Of a stretch of DNA of 64,000 nucleotides, positions 20,188-32,097 are shown piece by piece (positions within the stretch are counted from its first letter, which is position 1; the number at the start of each line of letters is the position of its first letter). The notes beneath the pieces were generated by a model that made no database searches, was not told where the DNA came from, and saw only the letters and a program-made list of their open reading frames with translations. The stretch lies in NCBI GenBank assembly GCA_022432975.1, contig CM039503.1:44844655-44908654 (forward strand). The letters run 5' to 3'. A program made the translations under genes and the position numbers. Origin of the DNA: Begonia masoniana (taxonomy: Eukaryota; Streptophyta; Magnoliopsida; Cucurbitales; Begoniaceae).

Positions 20188-23100
20188 TCTTCTGTTTTGC
20201 AGGTTGATTGCTCTCCCGGGAAAAACCAATGGTACCTCAACAGTGGATGCTCGAAGCATATGACGGGAGACTCAACCAAATTTGCTTCTGTCAACAAAAA
20301 GAAAAGTAATGTCACTTTTGGTGGAAACCAAAAGGGAAGAATCGTTGGCATTGGCAATATAGGTAACAGCTCTAACCCCATTATAGAAAATGTGCTGTTA
20401 GTAGAAGGTTTAAAGCATAACTTGCTTAGTATTAGTCAGTTGTGTGATAAAAGCTATAAGGTAACATTTAAATCAAATGCGTGTGTGATCAAAGACATTT
20501 CAAATAACAATGTTTTGTTTAAAGGTTATAGAAAGGAAAATGTCTATATTATTGATCTGGATAATTTTGAGCAAGTTGATGAAAAATGTTTTGTTGTGAA
20601 TTCTTCAAATGATAGTTGGATTTGGCATAGGAGTTTAGGACATGTAGGTATGGATACCTTAGCTAAGATTACTAAGAATAATTTAGTTAGAGGGATCTCC
20701 AAGATATCATTTGAGAAGGATAAAGTCTGTGAAGCTTGTCAAATTGACAAGTAGATCAAAAGTTCCTTTGCATCTAAGAATGCAATCTCTACTTTTAAGC
20801 CTCTCCAACTCCTTCACATGGACCTTTTTGGTCCTTCTAATGTAGCCAGTCTAGGAGAAAAATTCTATGCATATGTCATTGTCGATGACTTCTCTAGATT
20901 CATTTGGTTATACTTTCTGAAGTCAAAGGATGAGACTTTTGATACATTTTCTAGCTTTAGAAAAAGAGTTCAAAATGAAAAGGAGCTCACCATTGTTGCT
21001 ATTCGTAGTGATCATGGTGGAGAATTTGAAAATGAGAAATTTGAACTCTTGTGTCTCAAATATGGAATTGAGCACAATTTCTCCTAACCTAGAACCCCTC
21101 AGCAAAATGGTGTTCTTGAGAGGAAAAATAGGTCTCTCCAAGAGCTAGCTCGGACTATGCTCAATGAAAATTTCCTACCAAAATACTTCTGGGCTGAAGC
21201 TGTCTCCACAGCTTGTTATGTGTTAAACAGGGTCTCCATAAGGCCTATTCTTGAGAGAACACCTTATGAGCTTTGGAATGAAAAAACCCCTTCGGTTAAG
21301 TACTTTAGAGCCTTCGGTTGTAAGTACTTCATTCTTAACACAAATGATAACTTAGGAAAATTTGATTCCAAATCTGACATTGGAATCTTTCTTGGCTATT
21401 CTCTCTCCAGTAAGGCTTATAGAGTATTCAATAGGAGAACTCTAGTTGTAGAAGAATCTGTCAATGTCAACTTTGATGAGATTCCTCAACCTACAATCAA
21501 TGTAGATGAGGATGATTTCCTAGAAAAGCAATTGGACTCTCTCTCCTTAGACAAATGTGCAGAAACCATTCAAGGAGAAAATTCCCTAGAGCTTTCCTCA
21601 AAATCCTTAGAAATTGTTTCTGCCAAAGATGAATTTGATGCTCTACCTAGAGATTGGAAGTATGTCAAAAATTATCCCTTAAATGAAGTCTTAGGTGATC
21701 CTTCTTTAGGAGTGAAGACTAGATCCTCTCTTAGGAATCTCTGTGCCAATGTGGCATTCATTTCCCAAATAGAGCCTAAGAAATTTGAAGAAGCCGAATT
21801 GGATGAAAATTAGATAGTTGCAATGCAAGATGAGCTAAACCAATTCGAGAGGAACAATGTTTGGGAACTTGTTCCAAAACCAGTCAATCATCCAATTATA
21901 GAAACAAAATGGGTGTTTAAGAACAAGATAGATAAATGTGGCATAGTTATTAGAAATAAAGCCAGATTGGTTGCTAAAGGTTACAATCAAGAAGAAGAAA
22001 TTGATTTTGAGGAAACCTTTGCACCCATAGCTAGACTAGAATCCATTAGAATGCTCCTAACCTATGTCTGCTATAAAAACTTCACACTCTTTCAAATGGA
22101 TGTAAAGAATGCTTTTTTAAATGGTTATATCTTGGAAGAAGTTTATGTGGAGCAACCCTTAGGTTTTGAGGATCATGAGAAACCTGACCATGTTTACAAA
22201 CTTAAGAAAGCTCTCTATGGACTTAAACAGACTCCTAGAGCTTGGTATGATAGGTTGAAGAATTTTCTTGAGGAAATGAAATTCAAAAAGGGTAATACCG
22301 ATTCAACCCTTTTTACCTTGCAAAAGGACAATGACATTCTCCTTGTTCAAATCTATATAGATGATATCATATTCGGGTCTACAAATATTTCACTTTGTGA
22401 TGGATTTGCTTCTGATATGCAAAGTGAGTTTGAAATGAGTATGATGGGGGAGCTAAAGTTTTTCTTAGGATTCCAAATTAGTCAAAAATCCGATGGTATT
22501 TTCTTCTGCCAAGAAAAATACATCAAAGACCTCCTAAAAAGATTTGGATTAGAATCCTCTAAGACTTCCAGGACTCCCATAAGTACCACAACTAAATTGT
22601 ATAAAGATAAAAAGGAATAAGTGTTGATATTAAAAAATATCGTGGTATGATTGGTTCATTGTTATATCTGACTGCTAGTAGACCAGATATTCTCTTTAGT
22701 GTCTGTCCCTGTGCTTGATTTCAAGCTGTACCTAAGGAATCCCATTTTAATGCTGTCAAGAGAATATTTAAACATTTTAGTGGAACTCATGATTTAGGAT
22801 TATGGTATCCGAAGGGTACTTCTTTTGATCTCATAGGATACTCAGATTCTGACTATACTGGTAGTCTTGTTGATAGGAAAAGCACCATTGGAACATGTCA
22901 ATTCCTTGGTGAATATCTTGTTTCCTGGTACTCTAAGAAGCAAAATTCTGTTGCTCTGTCAACTGCTGAAAGTGAATATATTGCTGCTAACAGTTGTTGT
23001 GCACAAATGTTGTGGATGAAGCAGACCTTGGAGGATTATAATCTTTTTTATGATAGGATTCTAATTCGGTGTGACAACACCAGTGCCATCCATATTTCTA

Positions 23101-23303
23101 AGAATCCAATTCAGCATTCTAGAACTAAGCATATCGAGGTTAGGTATCACTTCATCTGAGATCATGTTCAAAGAGGTGATATTTCTTTAGAATTTGTTAA
23201 CTCTGTTGATCAATTAGCTGACATCTTTACCAAACCTTTGGATGAGAAAACCTTCTGTAATATTATATTACGGTTAGGGCTCATGAAGTGTGAGAAAAAT
23301 TAA
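20188..23303 (+). pseudogene. SIRE-type pol: protease, integrase, RT, RNase H
   Basis: Protease shows WYLNSGCSKHMTG near 20230, with Asn where the catalytic Asp of the DSG motif belongs. The pre-integrase segment ends in CEACQ. Integrase has MDLFGP, RSDHGGEF and LERKN for the D,D,E residues. RT has [21 protein letters not shown] and catalytic YIDDII. RNase H has STAESEYIAA and SRTKHIEV and ends at TAA 23301-23303. In-frame stops fall at 20752, 21085, 21811, 22618, 22716 and 23157, and a frameshift lies near 22610-22640. Sequence after RT is still easily recognised, so decay is mostly point changes. Confidence 0.92.
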
Positions 23304-23439
23304 GTTTCTTCTCCCTGCTTTTGGTGTTTACATCGCCTGCTTCTTCACTATTCATCGGTAGATATGCATCTTTCAATTAGCATCGGCAGATGTGTATCCA
23401 CTTCTATGTATCGGCAGATATATTTTCTTTCTTAATCTA

Positions 23440-23538
23440 GTGACACGTGTCACCCATCGGATGATATATTCTTTAATCTGTTGACACGTGTCCCCTCATC
23501 GGGCGATATCGGTGTTATGTGTTTTGTCTTCATATATT
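23440..23538 (+). promoter_or_regulatory. G-box palindromes and TATA-like site between pol and envelope-like ORF
   Basis: GTGACACGTGTCAC (23440-23453) is a perfect 14-bp palindrome with a CACGTG G-box; GACACGTGTC (23483-23492) repeats it. Each is followed by CATCGG and GATAT. CATATATT lies at 23531-23538, about 170 bp before the ORF start. A separate promoter for the third ORF is an inference. Confidence 0.4.
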
Positions 23539-24847
23539 CGGGCGAAGCCCTAATTTAAACTCACTTGTTTGAGACGCTTCTTCTTTTTCGCGCTCTTTCA
23601 AAAGACCCTGCATTCTCTGTTGATTCCTCTCTTCAAAGTTTCTCTTGCTTGGATTCAGTTGCTTCTCTCTTTCACATTTTGCCTTCCAGAAAGCTGTTTA
23701 ATCGATTCAATGGCATCTTTATCCCGCGCTATTCCTAAACCGGTCAAGAAAAAGGCTAAAATCTCAGCTCGTCAGCCACGAGAGATTCCTCGAGCAAATC
23801 AATGGCCGTCTTTCTTCTTTTCCACTCAAGCTTCTGAAACAAGGTATCATGACGACTTCAAACATAAAACTTTGATTCCATGTCGTGGTATTTACTTTGA
23901 GGATCTAGCTGGTTTGGACATAGTTGAACCCTTGAAATATCTAGGGCTATTGGGTTTGTTCGATGTTGAATCCTTTTACTACTCCGAAGCTATTCGGATG
24001 TTTTATGCTAATATGAGTTTTTCTTTGGACCTCTCTACGATAACGAGCTATGTGTATGTAAAGCACATAGTTATTACACTCCAATCAATCAATGCTGTTC
24101 TTGAGGTTTCCCATTTAGATAGCCGTCCCCAATTCTATGAGTCAGGCTATGAGCCTCCATTTCTTGATTCTCCTGAGGGTCACCAGTTCTTAAAAGCTAT
24201 TGCTCTAGACCCGAACCACATCCCTGATCATCTGAAGGGAAAACACCTGTTCACAAGAGCTAGACTATTTCATCAGATGATAGGGTACAACATTATCCAC
24301 AAGGGTGGTCACCATGATGAGGTGAGTGGAATGGAACTATTTGTTCTATTTGCACTTTACCAAAAGACCTCATTCAACCTGGGATTTATTGTTGTAAGAC
24401 GGATGATTCAGGCAGTGACTTCCAAGGCTACATCTCTTCCTTACAACCTGCTTCTAATGAAAATCTTTGCAAAGCTTGAAGTTGTATTTCCAGAGGAAGA
24501 AGATCCCCTCCGTCTTCAACCTTCCAGTTATTATTCCCTCTCCACTCTGAAGAGAATGAGGATAAAAAGAACAAGAAAAGGAGATTTTGTCTTGGATGAG
24601 ACTAGGAAAAAGGCTACTAAGGCAGCTTCTGTCAGGCTTGGGAAAAGGAAGCTTCTCATGCAAGAAGAGTCAGTTCAAGAAGGAGGGGATGATTCTGAGA
24701 TCCCTGCTTTTGACAATTCACCTTCTGATTCTCAGGTGTCTCGCTCCTATCCTCCAGCACCAAGACATCCTGCCCCATCCTCTCAGGCACCTACCTTTGA
24801 GGCAACCTCAATTCCCTCCTCTCTGCCCCCTAAATTTCTAGAGTGTC

Positions 24848-27272
24848 TGTAACGACCCCAGTAGGGCCGAAACTAACCATGACTCTTTTAGAATTGACCA
24901 TATATCCTTACATTCCTTTGTTCTCTCCCTTTTTATTTTTCTATATTTTTCTTTTAAATCATAACTTAGTTCAAGACATCACACGTGATTCATTAGGCAT
25001 CGCCCAGCAACGAAATACATTACACATCTGCCGGCGGACACGGGCGTTTCATGTGTCTAATTAAAACATAGCTCGGTCACTAAACGACAAAACATTACTT
25101 ATATCATCCGGTAAAGAAAATGCCTACATCATCCGGTCACTAAACGACAAAACATTACTTATATCATCCGGTAAAGAAAACACCTATATCGCCCGGTCAC
25201 TAAACGACAAGACATTATTTATATCATCCGGTAAAGAAAACACCTACATCGCCCGGTCACTAAACGACAAGACATTACTTATATCATCCGGTAAAGAAAA
25301 CACCTACATCGCCCGGTCACTAAACGACAAGACATTACTTATATCATCCGATAAAGAAAACGCCTACATCACCCGGTCACTAAATGACAAAACATTACTT
25401 ATATCATCCGGTAAAGAAAACACTCGACATCATCTGATGACGTCAACCGGAAGACTCAATCGTTCAACTTCTAACATTCGACATCCGCCGATGACGTCAG
25501 CCGGATGATACACTTATCCGACTCCTATCACTCAGCAGTATAACACGATATTCATCAAGCAACTTCAACCAACAGAAAGATACCCGACTCTCATAGATTT
25601 CAACTTGATAGGCATAAATTTTAAACGAATAAAAATCATAGACTCATTCAAGATATGTGAAGCGGAAGACTTAATTAAGCAGATCATTCTATAAACTCAA
25701 ATCATTCCTCGAACTCAGAGATCAAATAGACAAATCCCAACATCCCAATGATGTAAAAAGAAATCTCATCCTACACAGACTTCAGTCTTTCATAAACCCT
25801 ATTGACATAATGTGAGCATAACCGCGGGTCAATATCGCTTGCCAGCCACAAATCTCCACCCTGAGCACCTTCCAGCAATCGAGCTTAAACACCCTCATTA
25901 ATTTTGAGATCCTCACCTGAAAACTCGTCACCTACATCATGAGGTTTAAACTATAAGCCTAATGCTTAGTAAGGAATGCAAACTAACATGTATTCATGAA
26001 TGCGCAGTTGAGAAAAACATGTTCTTGATCATTTATCATTCTTGTTTCTGTTCATCGTTTTCATCATATGGATTAAGGGAGGATTTGTGCCGTAAAAGGG
26101 GGGTTGACAGTGATTTTGATCATATTCCCTTTCGGGTCGTATTCATGGTCCCTCTTTGGACTGTGGCATGCGTCAACCCGCCCCCAACCCTCACTTAATC
26201 ATGTTGTATGGGATCGTTTTCATATTCATTCTCATATCTTGTTCATGGGGAAAACATACTCATAAATCATTTTCATATGCTTGAGGAGTAAATCATGATG
26301 CATGACATGAATGTTCTTAAATCATCAGACTATGGAATTTATCATACTAGACAGTTGGCTTCATAGACTCTAACAGATCATCACATAACATAGTTCTCAA
26401 ACATCCGTGAATCATCCAAGTACAAACCATCTTACTAACTTAAAACAAACATCAACATAAGTAACAGACAATAACTTAAATAACTCCTAATCATCGTATC
26501 AGTTTCTACCTAGCATCCTTATGATGTAGGGCCCTAATAGCCGGGAATCCTACACATTCACTTACCTGGTTTCCTTAGAACCTTGAGCTCCTTTCCTTCA
26601 GACTTCTTCACCTAAAACATTACATTGTAGTAGTTAAAATAAAAATCCTAATAATCTAAACTCAAAACTAGTAAAGTCCTAACCAAGAAAGATTTTTAAA
26701 GATCTAACTTATTTCATTTAGACATTTTATTGAACACCTTGTACGCATAGAAATCCTAGTTTATCAGTAAGAGAAATCGGATTCTCTAACTACCCGAGCT
26801 CAGCCAACATTCATAATTCCTACTTATTATCATCAAAATTATAAATACTACGTTATTAGCTAATAATACTCTGATTCTATTCATTATTAGGAAAACCCGA
26901 ATCTCAACCTCTAACTCAAACCAACACCTAAATGGATACTCAACCACATCATTGTCGAAGCCTTACCTAGTAAGCTGAGTATCAGCGAGAAGGATGAAGA
27001 GTCGGTCGTTGATGAAAGGGCTACTGGCTGAGAGAGAGCTCTGGAAGGACGAGAATCACAGAGGAGAATGTCGGCTACAGTGAGGTTTTAGTGAGGTTTA
27101 AGGTTTCCATTTTCTATTTATATTAATAAGATCCTTCCTAATTACCATTTTGTCACTCCAAAATTAGAAATCAAATAAACTTTGGCATTAAAATTAGATT
27201 CAAGTATTAATAATAAATGTGACAGTTAATTCCGTTAAGAAAATCACCTGACAGAGATTGTCGGGTGTTACA
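24848..27272 (-). mobile_element. Solo Ty3 (Tekay-type) LTR, TSD GTGTC
   Basis: The 2425-bp LTR starts TGTAACGACCCC and ends TCGGGTGTTACA. GTGTC lies on both sides (24843-24847, 27273-27277), a perfect TSD. The interior parallels the reverse complement of 2507-5095, for example the GGGTTGACAG block near 26100 against 3480-3600, so the orientation is minus. No retroelement coding domain is inside. Confidence 0.95.
25081..25430 (-). repeat. Exact 60-bp tandem array in solo LTR
   Basis: Six copies start TAAACGACAA (TAAATGACAA in the last) at 25081, 25141, 25201, 25261, 25321 and 25381, a constant 60-bp period. Each also has ATATCATCCGGTAAAGAAAA and ends in CCGGTCAC. Copies differ at only a few bases. 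TGACGTCA palindromes next to CCGG follow near 25440 and 25493. Confidence 0.97.
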
Positions 27273-27904
27273 GTGTCCTCCTTCTCCTCCACCTTCTCTT
27301 TTGTTGCCTTCTCTGCCTGATCCAGCTCCTATCTCTCCAGAAGTCCACATTGCTCCTCCAGTCCACATTGCTCCTCACGTCCAAACCTCCTCCCCAATCC
27401 CGTCACTTGCTCCTGCAACTCCCCAAACTTATCAGAGGAGATTTTCCATAAGTGAGGATCAGTTCAATAATTTGCAGTCCTGCATAGAGAGCCTAGGAAC
27501 AGCCCTCAGTTCTCTTAAGAACTAGATTGATGTGTCTGTAGATGAAAAGCTCAAACAGACTAAATTGGACTTGAGCAAGGATCTTGATGTTGTTCAAGAT
27601 TAGCTCGCTAAGAAAATGGATAGACATAGGGAGATTTTGTCAATGGATTTTCGGTCTCTCAAGTCTCAATTTGATGCTCTTCGACCTGAACCGCCTAGCC
27701 CTCCTTCTTACCCAGAGGCTTGTTCTGAAGACCTCATCCCTCCAATCATAAGACCTGCGGTTGTTGAAGTTGCTTGCCTAATGCCTTTGGATCTTCAGGA
27801 GGCAGAACTGAAATTCCCTAATCCTGTTGCTCCTCCTGTTCCCGAGCCTTCATCTTTCACACTATTTTGTAGCAAACTTGGGAAAGGAGAATAGGGACAA
27901 TTAG

Positions 27905-28135
27905 TTTTCGGTGTGATCTAAATTCTATATAGGTCAGCCTATATAGGTCAGTTGGTCAGGCCCACGTTGGAAATCTCATTAGAGTTTTGTTTTATCTATA
28001 AATTCATGTAAGATAGAGTTACAAAATTTATGGTTGTAATTCGATCTTCATAATAAATTTATTATTCCCTCGCCCGTGATTTTTTTTCAAAAAAATTTTT
28101 TTACATAAATTTTGGTGTCCATATCTTTTTTTTTT
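27905..28135 (+). mobile_element. Copia LTR/leader fragment (probable)
   Basis: A duplicated CCTATATAGGTCAG, a TATAAATTC box near 28000, AATAAATTTATT, and CCCTCGCCCGTGATTTTTT resemble the R-U5 and leader of Tork/Ale-type copia elements. There are no clear ends and no TSD. Confidence 0.45.
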
Positions 28136-31100
28136 TCAGTTTTTATTTGATATTTGAACGGCCATAAAAAGAAAGAATGGAAGCCACTTTGAAATTAGAA
28201 GCATTGGACACCAATCTTTTTAGGGTTTACCCACAATTGGGCTTGAAACTACTTGGGTCTTCTTTTTTCTCTTCTCTCAAACACTTAAAGGTTCTACTCT
28301 TAATCATAACACATTTGACAAGCAATTATGGTTCTTGAAATAAGATGATGCCTAAGGGTCCCACCAAAATAAACCCCACAAAGGGGGCCACCAACCCATA
28401 ATGAAGCAGATAATAATGGTGGTTAAAACAGCTATATATTTTTGGGAGAGGAGACGGGGGCCAATGCCCATCATCTCATATGCTCACACCTCTCTTTTCC
28501 AAACACCTTTATGTCGTCATCATCATCCCTTTCATTTTAATAAATCAAGTTGCCTTTTTTATTTTTATTTTTATTTATTTTTTGTTGTTTGGACCCAAGT
28601 TTTGCTGTACTTGATGCTGACAAACCAGCCCCCCTGTTTTTTTTTAGCACAAATTAATAGGTAAATTAAGGTTTCTACCTTAGAAGTTTATATAAGAATA
28701 CTCGTGAAATAATAGTAGAATCAAGTAACTTAATAATTAGCCTGTAACGACAAAAACAGGCGTGGAAGCTGTGAAAAACAAGAAAATCATACCTATATTT
28801 ACATATAATTAAATGTGAGTTCTGGTAGAAGTGGATTAACAACGCCAAGCAAGGCATATTTTGTAAACTTTGAGGAAATGAAAAGGAGAAGAGGTGGGGT
28901 CAGATGTGAGAATTAGTTGAGATTATTCGTATATTTAATTAGAAATAGATTAATAAAAGGGGTTTAATTTGGGCAACAAATGAGATTTGGGAGGAATGTG
29001 TAGTGCGTAGGGCAGAGACAATGAGTAGGGACAATTGATTTAACTATTCTCGTATGATTAAAGCAGTTGTGTAGTAGATAGCTTTCCCTTTTATTTTTAT
29101 CCTTATAATGGAGTTTACTCCATGAAACCATCTAAACCAATTTTATGCTCTTCTTTTCTCACCACAAAATGGACGTGTTTAAGAGTTCCATTTGGTGGGA
29201 TTGGGTGGGAAATTTAATAACTTCTTTGCGGATTGTTGAGGTCTCGTGAGAACCAACCAACAACTGAGATCATTCTAAGAATGATTGTCGGATTTCGAAT
29301 GTAGAAAAATTGTGTCTGATTGAACTGAACTAAACGAACTAAACTTGATAAGTCGAGTATGCTACATTTGGTGCCCAATTCTCTAAATTTTGTTGTATCT
29401 TCGTTGCATGAATGTTTATCGTTTCATTATCTTATTAGTAATAATATTAGGAGGAATCGGATTTGACCCCTATCCACAATGAAATTCGAGACCCACTTTT
29501 TTTAATAGCTGTACATGAATTTGCTCATGGAAAATGACATTCATCCTCGTCTCAACCTCTAGTACATTTTGCATCTAAATTAATATTTATTTCCTTTTTT
29601 TTTTTAATTTGGATAGTTGTCCAATTTTAAATCATAGATTATCAATAAAATTAAATAAGTACAACCATGCGTGACATGAACCCAAGATTTGATGGGCTTA
29701 TATTATAACATTAATTACATATAAACAGCTAGTGAATTGGTTAAAACCAATTGGCGAAGCAGGACCCATCACCCATGGAAGAAGGCAAGTCGCCTTTTTT
29801 GGGAATATAATTTTGTTCAGAAGACATAATCATTCAATGAAGAAAAATAATTTTACAAATATTTTTCAAATTATTCATTTTTTTAAATAAAAATAATTTA
29901 CTTGAAAAACCTGTAAGATAATTAACAAAGTCAACTTTGAATTATGTATCTCGTCTAAAAATTATAAAATTTTCATAATAGACATTACTTATACTCTCGA
30001 GTTGCAAAACAACTAGGAAAAAAAAAAAACTAAAATGATATTATACGAATAAATATAGAACCTGAATAGAAGATTTTATGTCTATTAGAACAATAAGAAT
30101 CAAAGTTTGAAGAAGAGGAAGGAGAAGGAGTTTCTTTGTCGGATCTTCTCCATTGGAAGATAGACAATGAAAACTCATAAGAAAATAGATGTAAAAATTA
30201 TGATAAATCGTAAAAGTATTAAGAAATTAAGAAACTTTTCTAAATTTTTTCCTATGATACAATAGAATTGTGGTAAAAATTTTTAAAAAATCCGAAATAT
30301 TTGATATATTTTCTGAGATAATCAGTAATATTTTAGAGATTCTCCTCGGGAACGGACTCCTGTTTTCTAGAATAAACTCTCATTCTTGATACCAAGAGTC
30401 GGCTGAGATTTATTTTATTAAAAAATAATAATTTAAATTTTATTTTATTAAAAATAATAATTTAAGATTAATTTTGTTAATTACCCCATTCGGAATTTTT
30501 CTATAATTTTTCTTTTTCATTTTGTCCCCAACCAAACAGAAAAGAGAGAAAAGAATACACCTTTTCCTGAAGTCAAAAAAAGTAAATTCATTTAAAAAAA
30601 GCCAACGGGTTGTTCATAAAGCCCAATAATGACAACTCCGTGTTCCCAAAAAAAAAAAAAAAAAGAAAGGAGCTTTAAAGATGAAATGATGGGTCTAGAA
30701 ATTATGAAAAAGTAAAATAAATAATTTCAAATACATAAACCTCGTTATAAGATCATTAGTTGTTGTTAGAATGTAATTTGGTATAATCTCGAGAAATGAA
30801 CCAAGGCATAGGTTTGAGCCTCTATGATTCAAACAAGGTTATTAAATTAAATAAATAAAAATGGATAAAGTTAGTAATTAAATAAGATTGGTTGGTAATG
30901 GTATCGAGGAAAAGTAGATACTTGGGCAAAGTAGAGATTGAAAGCTTTGCTTGTGGGTTACTTGCACCAGAAAATAAGTATTAAAAAAAAAAAAAAGAAA
31001 TAATGATGATTATTAATATAATAATTATTTGCTTTTTTTAGTGAATTAGTCAAAAAAGAAAATAAAGAAAAATCATTTCACTTGATGTGGAATAGTTATT

Positions 31101-31230
31101 TAAATATAATTTATGTCTCGGAATACCGTAGGCGCACAAACAGGCTAAGCTAGCCCTTTGGCCCCACATCGCAGATGTTTCTATCTGATTCGTCTAAGGA
31201 TATTACTGACATTTCAGCTTTACAATGTTA
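28136..31230. other. AT-rich intergenic region, no gene recognised
   Basis: Strongly AT-rich with homopolymers and two direct copies of TTTATTTTATTAAAAATAAT (30411-30467). Open frames such as 28401-28664 lack coding character. Upstream regulatory DNA of the DUF506 gene may lie at its right end. Confidence 0.6.
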
Positions 31231-31234
31231 ATGG

Positions 31235-31324
31235 CACGTGTTAGCTACTTGCCACGTAATAATCTACTTGGCAATATTGATCCTTGTCAGCAATGCCTTG
31301 CCACCTCAGCTTATCCTATAAAAT
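31235..31324 (+). promoter_or_regulatory. Probable core promoter of the DUF506 gene
   Basis: A perfect G-box (CACGTG, 31235-31240) and an ACGT core in GCCACGTAA (about 31251-31259) lie 60-80 bp upstream of a TATA box (CTATAAAAT, 31316-31324). G-boxes are bound by plant bZIP and bHLH factors; abscisic acid or light control is conceivable but not shown. Transcription would start near 31350. Confidence 0.5.
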
Positions 31325-31365
31325 GCCTAGCTTCGGTTCCGCTCATTTCAGCACTTCGCCTTTGC

Positions 31366-31389
31366 GACCGACCGACCGACCGACCGACC
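31366..31389 (+). repeat. (GACC)6 microsatellite in probable 5' UTR
   Basis: Six perfect GACC units at the expected start of the transcript, about 40 bp after the TATA box. Confidence 0.9.
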
Positions 31390-32097
31390 TTAAATTGTGA
31401 ACCTCCCATCTTCGCCGGCCAACACTAAATCGCCGTGAAATAGTTATCCGCGACTATTTTTTACTGGATCTTATCCGAAGTTTCATATTTCCGATCATCG
31501 TCGCCAGTTTACTTTGATGAACTCTGATCGTGACTCTTCCGTTGGCCATTGACGAAGTTATTCCAGATTTTTTTTTTTTTTTTTTGTTGAGAATAGGGAT
31601 GATATTTTCTTTTGCCGTCCTTGAGTCCTGCTAGATTCTAATTTTTCTTTTCCAGCTTTGGACCCGTAATCGCAGGGGAGATTTAAGTTCGGCTGAGAAG
31701 GGAGAATTTATGATGAATTTGGGGGAAATTGCAGAGCAGTAACGTCAATTTCGTGCTAATCTATGGTATAGCTATTGATGAAATTGTGAATTTCTAGTTT
31801 TGGACGGGAATCGATTTCTATGCGAGAATCGATGGCATCGGGTTTAGGTCCATTTTCTCGATTTAGGTACTATGAGTTCTGTGACTTTAAATGCTAATCC
31901 TCGTTCATTATTAAGCTCTGAAAATGGAGCAGCTCTGACAAGGGAGCTTCAGTGAGTATAATTATAAGGAGGTACTTTGTGAAACTGAGAGAAAAGGCAG
32001 AAGGACAGACCCGTTAGTTTGAAGCAAAATCCGTAATCATCGTTTTGATCCTTGAGGAAAACAAATCGTTAGGGATTTCTCTTTCACTTGCTTGGCC

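Larger units (their letters stand above)
17279..27894 (+). mobile_element. SIRE/Maximus-type Ty1/copia element, 3' LTR missing
   Basis: The order is 5' LTR (17279-18569), Met-type PBS (18572-18583), gag, protease, integrase, RT, RNase H, spacer, and an envelope-like ORF. An extra ORF after pol is typical of the SIRE clade. The last ORF is split by a solo Ty3 LTR (24848-27272). No sequence like the LTR start (TGTTGATTTAAG) appears after 27894, so the 3' end is lost. A related LTR lies in reverse at 43156-43834. Nonsense changes throughout mean it is defective. Confidence 0.9.
23710..27894 (+). pseudogene. Envelope-like third ORF of the SIRE-type element, split by solo LTR
   Basis: A third gene downstream of pol, as in SIRE/Maximus elements. 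I prefer ATG 23710 (MASLSRA); the open frame extends back to 23569. Its central part (YFEDLAGLDIVEPLKYLG, YYSEAIRMFYANMSF) looks like the putative plant transposon protein domain; the tail is rich in Pro and Ser. At 24847 a solo LTR interrupts it. The frame resumes at 27278 if one TSD copy is ignored. Further stops are TAG 27523-27525 and TAG 27601-27603, and it ends at 27892-27894. A coiled-coil-like stretch lies near 27440-27660. Whether such ORFs ever acted as envelopes is unresolved. Confidence 0.75.

Noticed and set aside
28401..28664. 87-residue ORF in the intergenic region
   Set aside because: Low-complexity Phe/Tyr-rich translation of AT-rich DNA, with no supporting signal.
31225..31428. 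67-residue ORF upstream of the DUF506 gene
   Set aside because: It overlaps the TATA box and the GACC microsatellite and has no protein-like composition.
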